Part shown: positions 1-14,086 of the stretch, piece by piece | How the letters are laid out: each line of letters starts with the position of its first letter | Numbering within the stretch: the stretch's first letter is position 1 | DNA from: Massilia sp. IC2-278 | Lineage (GTDB): Bacteria > Pseudomonadota > Gammaproteobacteria > Burkholderiales > Burkholderiaceae_D | Length of the DNA stretch: 64,000 bases | Assembly (NCBI RefSeq): GCF_020708045.1 | Contig: NZ_JAJFES010000015.1 | Coordinates: 1-64,000 of the forward strand | Direction of reading: 5' to 3' | Notes under the pieces: generated by a model | The model's database searches: none | Seen by the model: only the letters and a program-made list of their open reading frames with translations | What the model was told of the DNA's origin: nothing | Program-made: the position numbers and the translations under genes

Positions 1-688
1 GCCTGGCCAGCGAAGGGCTGGGCGGGCGGGTGACGGTGGCTGCCTGGTTCAGCGAACGCGCCACCACCGCGCCGGTGGCGTCGAACACGCCGATGACCGA
101 TCCGGCCGGCGCTTGCTGGCGCTCGATGACGCGCAGGATGCGGTCGGGCTGGATCACGGCGGTGAGGGCGTACAGGCGCCCGGCCTGGTCGCGGATCGGC
201 ACGCGCACCGGGAAGGCGGCGCGCCCGCGCGGACCGTGGGTGACGCGGCCGACCAGCGGCCTTTGCACGGCCAGCAGCTGCTTCAGGCTCTCGGGGTCGG
301 CCACGCGTCCGCCCGGTGCGCCAAAGGGATTCGTGGTACGGAACAGGACCTTGCCGTCGGCGTCGGTCAGGATCACGGCCAGCCATTCCGGCTGGGCCGC
401 CGCCTGGGCGCGTGCGGCTTCGTAATAGGCGCGCAGGTCGCCGGTATCCATGGCCGGCGTGCGCGCCATGCTGGCCAGGGTGGCGATGGCGCCGTCGAGT
501 TCCGCGTCCACCGCGCTCGACAGGGCGCGCGCCTGGTCGAGCATCGCGCGCTCCTGTTCGCGCTGCTGGTACTGGTCGGCCATGTCCAGCGACCACAGGC
601 CGAGCAGGGCGAGCGGCAACAGCCCGATCGCACTCAGGAGGATGAGCAGCCGGCGCAGCGAAAGGGTGAAACCGGGAGTCGACTGCAT
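1..688 (-). CDS. membrane-anchored sensor protein, N-terminal part (gene cut by window edge)
   Basis: The reading frame opens with an ATG at 688 and runs 229 codons without a stop to the window edge, so only the N-terminal part is visible. After a basic start (FTLSLRRLL) there is one strong membrane segment at about residues 14-35. An extracytoplasmic region follows that looks like a PDC/Cache sensor fold, including AVILTDADGKVLFRT and FPVRVPIRDQAGRLYALT. This is the usual input half of a histidine kinase, diguanylate cyclase or chemoreceptor; the output domain lies outside the window. A TATAAT box sits 24 nt upstream of the ATG. The identification as a sensor is an inference from topology and fold pattern. 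Confidence 0.7.
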   Translation of the reverse strand, partial: MQSTPGFTLSLRRLLILLSAIGLLPLALLGLWSLDMADQYQQREQERAMLDQARALSSAVDAELDGAIATLASMARTPAMDTGDLRAYYEAARAQAAAQPEWLAVILTDADGKVLFRTTNPFGAPGGRVADPESLKQLLAVQRPLVGRVTHGPRGRAAFPVRVPIRDQAGRLYALTAVIQPDRILRVIERQQAPAGSVIGVFDATGAVVARSLNQAATVTRPPSPSLAR

Positions 689-711
689 GGTTGGCCTTGT
701 GGCAAAAAGGC

Positions 712-717
712 ATTATA
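712..717 (-). promoter_or_regulatory. candidate -10 box for the sensor gene
   Basis: The minus strand reads TATAAT here, a perfect sigma-70 -10 box 24 nt upstream of the ATG at 688. The hexamer 17 bp further upstream (CAATGA) is a poor -35, so this is a partial promoter call. Confidence 0.4.
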
Positions 718-795
718 AGGTGAAATGCGCGGCCTCATTGCGTGGTGGAATGCCCGGCGCAAATCCAGTTGCCGTTTTTCGCCCGTTCTTGTCGA

Positions 796-1140
796 TCAGT
801 CCAACCTGGTTATGCAGCGAGCGGTCTGCGACCATCCGGTTGCCACGCCATTCGATGCGACCACGACGAATCCGGTAAAGCCCTTGTCGGCGATGCGCAT
901 CTCGCCTTTGCCGAGATGTTCGCAGATAAAGGCCAGGGCTTGCTCGCGCGGGAACAAGCCGCCGGTCTTGCGGCCGGCCCAAACCAGCAGCTCGCTTGCG
1001 CCGATGTGTTCGGCAATGAGTGCCGCAAGCGCTTCCTGGCGCACGCTGCCGTCACGCTCCATCAGGTTGATCCAGGTGCGCAGGTGTCCATCCACGCTCG
1101 GGAATGCTTTCATGTGCTGATGGACGGTGCGCGGATTCAT
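796..1140 (-). CDS. hypothetical protein, 114 aa
   Basis: This gene codes for a compact soluble protein with no signal peptide or membrane segment. Visible stretches include HLRTWINLMERDGSVRQEAL near the N terminus and RIADKGFTGFVVVASNGVAT near the C terminus. I do not recognise the family. It starts 27 nt downstream of the phosphatase-like gene on the same strand, so it is probably the last gene of the hydrolase-phosphatase transcript. Codon use matches its neighbours. No function is assigned. Confidence 0.6.
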   Translation of the reverse strand: MNPRTVHQHMKAFPSVDGHLRTWINLMERDGSVRQEALAALIAEHIGASELLVWAGRKTGGLFPREQALAFICEHLGKGEMRIADKGFTGFVVVASNGVATGWSQTARCITRLD

Positions 1141-1167
1141 GATGGAAGATCGTCGTTTTCAACCGTT

Positions 1168-1497
1168 TCAGGCGCGGCGCAGGAAGGGCGCCACTTTCTT
1201 TTCCAGCAGCCGCACCAGCTCGGGCTGCATGTACGCGTAGTCGTCGGGAATGTCGAGGCAGACGATGCGCTTGCCGTTCAGGTGGCGCCGGAACTTTGCG
1301 GACAGGCGGTTGCGGTGCGCCTTTTCCATCACGAAGACGATCTCGGCCCAGGCCAGCTGTTCCGGCGAGAGGGGCACGTCGGCGTCGTTGCCCACGCCCG
1401 CCGAGTCGGTCTCGACGCCGGGCCAGGTGGCGAACACCTGCTCGGCGGTCGGGCTGCGCAGGCGGTTCTGGGTGCAGATGAATAGCGCTCGGGTCAT
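1168..1497 (-). CDS. low-molecular-weight protein tyrosine phosphatase-like protein
   Basis: The 109-aa product begins MTRALFICTQNRLRSPTAE. This contains the CX5R(S) phosphate-binding loop of LMW phosphotyrosine phosphatases, with Cys8 as nucleophile and Arg14 as phosphate ligand. Classical LMW-PTPs are about 150 aa and carry a C-terminal DP motif with the catalytic acid. This short family keeps a D-I-P-D-D segment near residue 80 that could replace it. It could act on protein phosphotyrosine or on another phosphoester or arsenate-like substrate. Its ATG overlaps the stop of the upstream hydrolase gene (ATGA), indicating translational coupling. Confidence 0.8.
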   Translation of the reverse strand: MTRALFICTQNRLRSPTAEQVFATWPGVETDSAGVGNDADVPLSPEQLAWAEIVFVMEKAHRNRLSAKFRRHLNGKRIVCLDIPDDYAYMQPELVRLLEKKVAPFLRRA

Positions 1498-3050
1498 GTT
1501 TTCCTGTGTGGGTCGAGCACGCCCAGGCGTGCTTCGGCATTCTTGTTGCCCGGGTCGAGCTGCAAGGAGCGGCGGTAGTTCTCGATGGCTGCCGCCGTGT
1601 CTCCGGCCTGTTCACAGGCGTCGGCCAGGCTGTCGTAGGCATTGGCGCTGTCAGCGTACAGGAAAGTGGCCAGCTTGAAAATATGGATGGCCTGTTGCGG
1701 CTCGCCGCGGTTCAACAGTTGATAACCCCAGTCGTTCAGCTCACCCTCGCGCAGTGAAAAGGTCTTGTCGCGTGTGCGCATGGCGGCGTAGGCGGTGTGG
1801 ACATGCTCGAAACCGTGCCGCGCCAGTTCCGCCGCCAGTTCCTCGCGGCCCGCCGGCGCCGCTGCCGCAGGCCGCGCTTCCATGGTGACGGCATGGGTGG
1901 GCATGCCGTGGCTGGACGGCGGCGCGTCCAGCCAGGCCTTGGCAGCGGCGTCTCGCTTCAGGTAGGCGTCGAGGAAGCGCAGCACGTACTCGGCGGTCCA
2001 GCCGTGGGCACGATTGACCTCGGCGCGCGGATACTGGTTGAACATCCCGTCGGAAGCAAAGCGCAGGTAGGTCGACGAAAAGGCGAAGTGCTCCATCGGA
2101 TGCATGGTCAGCTTGTACAGGTCCGCGTACCTGATGTCGTCGAGGAAGCCCGAGACCGCCTTCTTGCGCGCGGCGAGTTGCTCGATCGACGCCGGGCGCC
2201 CTGCAACGTACAGCATCGGCACGCGGATGGTGAGCGGCGTGACGTACTTCGCCTCGGCGAGCAATTCCGGGTAGGCGCGCACCGAGCCGTCGAGACCGAC
2301 CAGCGCCTTGATGCGCCGGTCCTTGGCCGCGGCCAGTACGTTGGCCAGTCCGCCCCAGCTGTAGCCGGCCACCGCCAGGCGCTTGACGTCGGCATTCGGC
2401 AAGCCGTGGGCATGGCGGATCAGGAAGGCGATGTCGGCGGCCTGGGTTTCGGCGCCTTCGAGGTCGCTTGCCATCTCGCGTGCACGCGTGCCGATGCTGG
2501 GGCTGGCGAGCACGATGTAGCCGTGGCTGGCCAGGTATTCGCAGAGGTCGGCGTTCTCCATGGCCGGCGCACTGATGCTGGGCGCATAGATCACGACCGG
2601 AAAGCGGCCTTTCGCAGCGGCGGCGTCCAGCCGGGCACGCATTGCGCCGGCCAGCGCCGCCTGGCCCTGCACCGGGCCGGACTCGGACAGGTAGCCACGG
2701 CGGACAACACTGTCCGCTACCTTTTGCGCCGCTTGCGCGCTGCGCGTGAAATCGTCTTCGCTGCCGATCAGGCGCAGGTAGTCGCCATAGACCAGCGGCT
2801 TGCCCGAGCCGGTGGCGGGATACCAGACCAGGGTCTGCACCGGCCGCGCCGTCTCTCCCTCGTTACGCTGGCCGGACACCGGGTCGATCTCGCCGCGCCA
2901 GGCGCGTGCTTCGTCGTACTGGTGCACGACCTGCAGGCCGACCTTGTAGGGGCCGGGAGGATTCGGGAAATCGAAGACGGCGGCAGCCTGGCTGGCACCC
3001 GCTGTGAAGAAGAACAGGACAACGGCAAGGGACGTGGCAAATACGCGCAT
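1494..3050 (-). CDS. exported alpha/beta hydrolase (dienelactone hydrolase-like) with C-terminal TPR
   Basis: The 518-aa product starts with a Sec signal peptide (about residues 1-23, ending SQAAA). It continues into an alpha/beta hydrolase domain with the nucleophile elbow GYSWGG (about residue 229) and a YAPSISAPAMENADLCEYL segment. The arrangement resembles dienelactone hydrolase or platelet-activating-factor acetylhydrolase relatives. The last ~100 residues form tetratricopeptide repeats (ANAYDSLADACEQAGDTAAA). It is probably periplasmic; the substrate is unknown. Downstream the LMW-phosphatase-like gene overlaps it by 4 nt. It lies 71 bp after hexR on the same strand, so it could be read from the zwf-hexR promoter, but that gap may hold its own promoter. 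Confidence 0.82.
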   Translation of the reverse strand: MRVFATSLAVVLFFFTAGASQAAAVFDFPNPPGPYKVGLQVVHQYDEARAWRGEIDPVSGQRNEGETARPVQTLVWYPATGSGKPLVYGDYLRLIGSEDDFTRSAQAAQKVADSVVRRGYLSESGPVQGQAALAGAMRARLDAAAAKGRFPVVIYAPSISAPAMENADLCEYLASHGYIVLASPSIGTRAREMASDLEGAETQAADIAFLIRHAHGLPNADVKRLAVAGYSWGGLANVLAAAKDRRIKALVGLDGSVRAYPELLAEAKYVTPLTIRVPMLYVAGRPASIEQLAARKKAVSGFLDDIRYADLYKLTMHPMEHFAFSSTYLRFASDGMFNQYPRAEVNRAHGWTAEYVLRFLDAYLKRDAAAKAWLDAPPSSHGMPTHAVTMEARPAAAAPAGREELAAELARHGFEHVHTAYAAMRTRDKTFSLREGELNDWGYQLLNRGEPQQAIHIFKLATFLYADSANAYDSLADACEQAGDTAAAIENYRRSLQLDPGNKNAEARLGVLDPHRKT

Positions 3051-3121
3051 GCGAAGCTCCGTGTGGTGGAGCTTCGCATTGTAGACCAGTTTGTCTAGAT
3101 TGTGCCGGCTTGCGCTCTGCT

Positions 3122-3976
3122 TCAGCCGATGAAGGAATCGAACTGCATATCGAACTCCTGCAGCGCCTTTTGCGCATTCTGCATCTTGCGCCGGAACTCC
3201 GGTCCGCGCTGCAGCGCCAGGCCCACGGCCAGCACGTCGATCACGACCAGATAGGCCAGGCGCGCCGAGATCGGCGTGTAGGGGTCGATGTTGAAGACCA
3301 GGTCGATCGGGATCAGCACGGTCGCCATGTCGGCCAGCGGCGTGCCCGACGGCGCCAGCACGATCACGTCGGCGCCACCGCGGCGCGCCAGCTTGGCCGA
3401 GCGCGTCAGCGAGGGGTTGTTGCCGCGCTGGGAGATCGCCACCACGCAGTCGCCTTCGCGCAGCAGGGCCGCCGCAATCGAGTGGATCGCCGGGTCGGTG
3501 TAGCAGACCGTCGGCACGCCCGAGCGGAAGAATTTGTGCTGGGCGTCGGCTGCGACGAAGCCCGAGGTGCCCTGGCCGTAGAACTCGATCTTGTTCGCAC
3601 GCGACAGGATGTCGAGCGCTTTCTGGACCGATTCGGCATTCAGGTTGTTGCGCAAATCGAGCAGGGTGTTGATCGAGCGGCTGCAGATTTTATTGACCAG
3701 GTCGGCCGCCAGATCGTCCTGGGCCGGCTGCTCGTTGGCGGCGGGCAGGGCCAGCGCCAGGCCCTGCGCCAGTTTCAGCTTGAACTCGTGCCAGCCGTCG
3801 TAGCCGAGGGTGCGGCAGAAGCGCACCACGGTCGGCTCGGACACCTGCGCATTTTTCGCCAGGGCCGTGATGTTCTGGCTGACGGTGGCGCTGGGTGCTT
3901 CCAGCACCGCCAGCGCTACCTTGCGCTCGGACTTCGAGAGCGAGTCGAGCTGGGTGCGGATCGAATCGAGCAGCAT
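3122..3976 (-). CDS. hexR: HexR, RpiR-family repressor of hexose metabolism
   Basis: The 284-aa protein has the RpiR architecture. An N-terminal helix-turn-helix (residues about 20-75, with KNAQVSEPTVVRFCRTLGY) is followed by a SIS sugar-phosphate-binding domain (about 120-255, with FYGQGTSGFVAADAQHK and VVAISQRGNNPSL). HexR proteins repress Entner-Doudoroff and gluconeogenic genes and release DNA on binding 2-keto-3-deoxy-6-phosphogluconate. The gene starts 7 nt after the zwf stop, so it is the second gene of the zwf operon and would be autoregulated through the operators upstream of zwf. The identification rests on family features, the zwf linkage and the operator-like sites. Confidence 0.93.
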   Translation of the reverse strand: MLLDSIRTQLDSLSKSERKVALAVLEAPSATVSQNITALAKNAQVSEPTVVRFCRTLGYDGWHEFKLKLAQGLALALPAANEQPAQDDLAADLVNKICSRSINTLLDLRNNLNAESVQKALDILSRANKIEFYGQGTSGFVAADAQHKFFRSGVPTVCYTDPAIHSIAAALLREGDCVVAISQRGNNPSLTRSAKLARRGGADVIVLAPSGTPLADMATVLIPIDLVFNIDPYTPISARLAYLVVIDVLAVGLALQRGPEFRRKMQNAQKALQEFDMQFDSFIG

Positions 3977-3983
3977 GGCTGGT

Positions 3984-5453
<1,470 letters not shown>

Positions 5454-5490
5454 GGTGGTATCGAGGACAAATGAGTGAAGATAAGGTTCA

Positions 5491-5505
5491 TGTAAATTTA
5501 CTACA
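5491..5505 (-). promoter_or_regulatory. HexR-type operator at the zwf promoter
   Basis: The minus strand reads TGTAGTAAATTTACA, a near-perfect dyad matching the known HexR consensus form (TGTA-R-T-N3-4-YTACA). It overlaps the candidate -10 box of zwf, the position expected for repression by steric block. hexR itself is the second gene of this operon, so the site would also mediate autoregulation. Confidence 0.8.
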
Positions 5506-5523
5506 TGAATATGCTCTTTGCAA
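5495..5523 (-). promoter_or_regulatory. candidate sigma-70 promoter of zwf-hexR
   Basis: On the minus strand TTGCAA (5523-5518) and TAAATT (5500-5495) are separated by exactly 17 bp, an acceptable sigma-70 promoter about 45 nt upstream of the zwf ATG. The -10 lies inside the HexR-like dyad. Confidence 0.55.
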
Positions 5524-5537
5524 GAAATTCTACTACG
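5523..5537 (-). promoter_or_regulatory. second, weaker HexR-like site upstream of zwf
   Basis: The minus strand reads CGTAGTAGAATTTCT, which shares the GTAGT-N-(A)ATTT core of the stronger site and of the edd site. Its centre is 32 bp (about three helical turns) from the first site, and it abuts the candidate -35. Both outer bases of the dyad are degenerate, so this is a tentative call. Confidence 0.4.
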
Positions 5538-5552
5538 CAAAGTGCATTGCTG

Positions 5553-5570
5553 GCCTATGGTGCCATAGGC
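5553..5570. repeat. perfect 8-2-8 inverted repeat between the CheB/CheR kinase gene and zwf
   Basis: GCCTATGG, TG, CCATAGGC form a perfect short palindrome between the end of the CheB/CheR-kinase gene (5623) and the zwf promoter. There is no T-tract, so an intrinsic terminator is not well supported. It could be a weak transcript-end hairpin or a protein-binding site. Confidence 0.4.
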
Positions 5571-5622
5571 GCAGCCTGGAGCGCGCGCCGCTAGCCGGCG
5601 CGGGTAGGCAGCGATGCGGGCC

Positions 5623-11085
<5,463 letters not shown>

Positions 11086-11210
11086 GGAAACGCCCGGTCC
11101 GACATCCTCGTGAAGCTTCGAGTGTAAGCCAGGCGCCGTGGTAATTCAGACACTATTTCAATCGCGCGCGGGGTAAGGCGCACAGGCGGTGGCGCGCCTG
11201 CGGGCGGTGT

Positions 11211-12107
11211 TCAGCGCACGTACTCGGGCTGCACCAGTCCCGGCACGTCCACGCGCAGCGCCAGCACCTTGCCGGTCAGCGGATACTGCTCCTTCTCGGC
11301 GTTCGAGCGGCCGTGGCTGGCGCTGGTCACGTACAAGGTGCGCAGATCCGTGCCGCCAAAGGCCAGCGCCGTCGGGCAACGCAGCGGCAGCTGCACTTCG
11401 CGCAGCAGTTCGCCGGTGGGCGACAGCTTCAGCAAACGTGCGCCTTCGAACATCGCGATCCAGTAATTGCCTTCGCTGTCTACGGCGGCGCCGTCCGGAC
11501 GGCCGCCGTAGTCGGCCGAGTTCTTGTCGGCGGCGAAGGTGACCAGGTTGCGGTTCAGCGTCGCCTGGCCCGCCTCGGCGTCGAAGTCGTACAGGTCGAT
11601 GCGGTGGCTGGTGGTATCGGCATGGAACATGCAGCGCCCGTCCAGGCTCCAGGCCAGGCCGTTCGAATTCGTCATGCCGCCCGACCAGGCCAGGCGGAGT
11701 TGGTCGCGTTCGAACACGTACATCTCGGCGGCCGGCTTGTCGCGCGGCTCGTACATGGTGCCGACCCAGAAGCGGCCCATCGGGTCGACGCGGCCGTCGT
11801 TGAAGCGTACCTGCTTCGTGTCGTACGGGGCCGGGCAGATGTCTTCCATCTCGCCGCTGGTGGTGTTCAGGCGCACGAAGCCTTTACGGGTGGCCACCAC
11901 CAGGTTGTTGTCGGCGTCGGCGGCAATCGCCGACGGCTCCGAGCCCATCTTCCAGGACGTGAACTTGCCGCTGGCCGGGTGCACGCGGTTCACGGTGAGT
12001 CCGTTGATGTCGACCCAGTACAGAGCCGATTCGACGTCGTGCCACAGCGGGCATTCGCCGACCTGCATCGCTTCGTCGTGGACGACTTCGATCTTCACAT
12101 TCTTCAT
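11211..12107 (-). CDS. SMP-30/gluconolactonase family lactonase
   Basis: The 298-aa protein is a six-bladed beta-propeller of the SMP-30/gluconolactonase/LRE family. The metal-ligand glutamate lies in GECPLW (Glu18), and the conserved TNSNGLAW (about residue 147) and RFNDGRVDPMGRFWVGT segments carry further ligands. Family members hydrolyse sugar lactones. It starts 36 nt after the pgi stop, in the same direction and presumably under the same HexR-like control. It may therefore open gluconolactone or 6-phosphogluconolactone for the Entner-Doudoroff route. No classical pgl gene is seen in the window. The phosphorylated-substrate role is inference from context. Confidence 0.88.
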   Translation of the reverse strand: MKNVKIEVVHDEAMQVGECPLWHDVESALYWVDINGLTVNRVHPASGKFTSWKMGSEPSAIAADADNNLVVATRKGFVRLNTTSGEMEDICPAPYDTKQVRFNDGRVDPMGRFWVGTMYEPRDKPAAEMYVFERDQLRLAWSGGMTNSNGLAWSLDGRCMFHADTTSHRIDLYDFDAEAGQATLNRNLVTFAADKNSADYGGRPDGAAVDSEGNYWIAMFEGARLLKLSPTGELLREVQLPLRCPTALAFGGTDLRTLYVTSASHGRSNAEKEQYPLTGKVLALRVDVPGLVQPEYVR

Positions 12108-12143
12108 GGTGGTTTTCCGCGTGTTTACTCGTGCTTTTGCTGA

Positions 12144-13787
12144 TTAAACGGCGGCCTTTGCGCGCGCGATCAGGCCGTTGGTGGAACTGTCATGCTGTGC
12201 CGGCTGCGCGTCGCCCGCCAGTTCGGCCTCGATCTTCTTGGCCAGCACCTTGCCCAGCTCCACGCCCCACTGGTCGAAGCTGTTCAGGTCCCAGATCGCG
12301 CCTTGTACAAAGGTCTTGTGCTCGTACAGGGCCACCAGGGCGCCCAGCGTGGCCGGGGTCAGGTATTCCATCAGGATGGTATTGCTCGGGCGGTTGCCGG
12401 GGAAGGTCTTGTGCGGCGCCAGGCGCTCGACTTCGCTCAGCGACAGGCCCTGGCCCTGCAGGTCCTGGCGCACTTCGTCCAGCGTCTTGCCCTTCATGAA
12501 GGCTTCGGACTGGGCGAAGCAGTTCGCCAGCAGGGCGGTGTGGTGGTTGTGCAGCTCGTGAGCCGGGCGCAGGGCGGCAATGAAGTCGATCGGCGTCAGG
12601 TCGGTGCCCTGGTGCAGCAGCTGGAAGTAGGCGTGTTGGCCATTCGTGCCCGGCTCGCCCCAGATCGCCGGGCAGGTCGGCGTATCGACCGGCTCGCCGT
12701 CGCGCGTCACGCGCTTGCCGTTGCTTTCCATGTCGAGCTGCTGCAGGTAGGCCGGGAAGCGGTTCAGGTCCTGGTGGTAAGGGGCGATGGTGACCGAGGT
12801 CGCGCCCAGGAACTGGCGGTTCCAGAAGCCGACCAGGGCCAGGATGATCGGCATGTTCTGCTCGATCGGCGCCGTGCGGAAGTGCGTGTCCATCTCGTGG
12901 GCGCCGGCCAGGAAGTCGGCGAAGTAGCCGTAGCCGACGGCCAGGGCCACCGGCAGGCCGATCGCCGACCACACCGAATAACGGCCGCCGACCCAGTCCC
13001 AGAACGGGAACATGTTGTCGGGGTCGATGCCGAAGGTCTTGATCGCTTCGACGTTGGTCGAGACGGCAACGAAGTGTTTTGCCAGCGCTTCTTCAGGCGC
13101 ATGGGCCAGGAACCACTTGCGCGCGGTCTGCGCGTTCATCATGGTCTCGGCCGTGGTGAAGGTCTTCGAGGCGATGATGAAGAGGGTGGTTTCGGGATCG
13201 ACCTTTTCCAGGGCCGCGTCCATGTCGTGGCCGTCGACGTTCGAGACGAAGTGCAGGGTCAGGCGCGGGTGGCTGTACTGGCGCAGGGCCAGGCAGACCA
13301 TCTTCGGGCCGAGATCGGAGCCGCCGATGCCGATGTTGACGATGTCGGTGATTGGTTTGCCGCTATGGCCGACCCAGGCGCCGCTGCGCACGGCATCGGT
13401 AAACGTCTTGATGCGCGCCAGTACGGCGTGCACGTCGGCGGTCACGTCCTGGCCGTCGACGTTCAGCTGCGCCTCGCGCGGGGCGCGCAGGGCGGTGTGC
13501 AGGACGGAGCGGTTCTCGGTGTTGTTGATCCTGGCGCCGGCGAACATGGCGTCGCGCAGCTGCTCGACGCCGCGCTCGCGCGCCAGGCTTGCCAGCAGTT
13601 CAAGCGTGCGCCCGTCCAGCCGGTTTTTTGAATAGTCTAGGAACAGGCCTGCGGCATCCAGCGAGAGGCGCTCGAAGCGCTGCGGATCGGCCGCGAACAA
13701 CTGGCGCATCTGCCAGTCTTCGGCCTCGACGGCGTGGGTTTCAAGGGCCTGGAAGCTGGCGGTGCTGGTCAAGGAAGGCTGGGGCAT
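12144..13787 (-). CDS. pgi: glucose-6-phosphate isomerase
   Basis: The 547-aa enzyme interconverts glucose-6-phosphate and fructose-6-phosphate. The family signatures DIVNIGIGGSDLGPKM (about residue 150) and FWDWVGGRYSVWSAIGLP (about 265) are present, as is the C-terminal SFDQWGVELGK motif with the catalytic lysine. The length is normal. It heads a probable two-gene operon with the lactonase gene 36 nt downstream. A HexR-like site lies 54-68 bp upstream of the ATG, which suggests the isomerase is coordinated with the Entner-Doudoroff genes. Confidence 0.97.
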   Translation of the reverse strand: MPQPSLTSTASFQALETHAVEAEDWQMRQLFAADPQRFERLSLDAAGLFLDYSKNRLDGRTLELLASLARERGVEQLRDAMFAGARINNTENRSVLHTALRAPREAQLNVDGQDVTADVHAVLARIKTFTDAVRSGAWVGHSGKPITDIVNIGIGGSDLGPKMVCLALRQYSHPRLTLHFVSNVDGHDMDAALEKVDPETTLFIIASKTFTTAETMMNAQTARKWFLAHAPEEALAKHFVAVSTNVEAIKTFGIDPDNMFPFWDWVGGRYSVWSAIGLPVALAVGYGYFADFLAGAHEMDTHFRTAPIEQNMPIILALVGFWNRQFLGATSVTIAPYHQDLNRFPAYLQQLDMESNGKRVTRDGEPVDTPTCPAIWGEPGTNGQHAYFQLLHQGTDLTPIDFIAALRPAHELHNHHTALLANCFAQSEAFMKGKTLDEVRQDLQGQGLSLSEVERLAPHKTFPGNRPSNTILMEYLTPATLGALVALYEHKTFVQGAIWDLNSFDQWGVELGKVLAKKIEAELAGDAQPAQHDSSTNGLIARAKAAV

Positions 13788-13840
13788 GGCTCGCGCGTGA
13801 TAGTGTTTTGGACAGGTTATCGAATAATACAGGAATCGTT

Positions 13841-13855
13841 CGTAAATTCACTACA
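13841..13855 (-). promoter_or_regulatory. HexR-like operator upstream of pgi
   Basis: The minus strand reads TGTAGTGAATTTACG. It matches the zwf operator at 13 of 15 positions, differing at one centre base and at the last base. It lies 54-68 nt upstream of the pgi start, with a TATTAT hexamer just downstream on the minus strand. Confidence 0.65.
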
Positions 13856-13903
13856 CAATGGATGAGTCCGGACTCGCGGTCGTTGCTCGATATGCCAATG
13901 TTG

Positions 13904-13991
13904 TACCGCGTGGACTCGGGAGTCCACCCTACCACGGCAGACAACAGGAGCATCCGGGTTTCGTAGGGTGGACACCTGTGTCCACGCGGTA
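13904..13991. repeat. REP-like inverted pair A (between pgi and edd)
   Basis: Two copies of a short palindromic unit face each other: 13904-13932 (TACCGCG, core TGGACTC-GGGAGTCCA, CCCTAC) and 13963-13991 in inverse orientation (GTAGGG, core TGGACACCTGTGTCCA, CGCGGTA). The shared flanks CCGCG and CCCTAC also occur in pairs B and C of this window. The arrangement is that of a BIME/REP doublet. It sits between the divergent HexR-like sites of pgi and edd. Confidence 0.75.
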
Positions 13992-14046
13992 TGGGACCGC
14001 CGAGCAGCCGCAAGCCCAACCCCACCCGATACCCCCAACCCAATTC

Positions 14047-14061
14047 TGTAGTAAAATTTCA
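14047..14061 (+). promoter_or_regulatory. HexR-like operator upstream of edd-eda
   Basis: TGTAGTAAAATTTCA shares the left half-site TGTAGTAAA with the zwf operator; its right half is imperfect. It ends 25 nt before the edd ATG and contains TAAAAT, a plausible -10, but no good -35 is seen 17 bp upstream. Confidence 0.6.
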
Positions 14062-14086
14062 GAGTCAAATTTTCGAAGGAACGATT

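Noticed and set aside
13991..14086. Upstream in-frame extension of edd
   Set aside because: It would translate through a REP unit and the HexR-like operator; the ATG at 14087 has a good ribosome-binding site.
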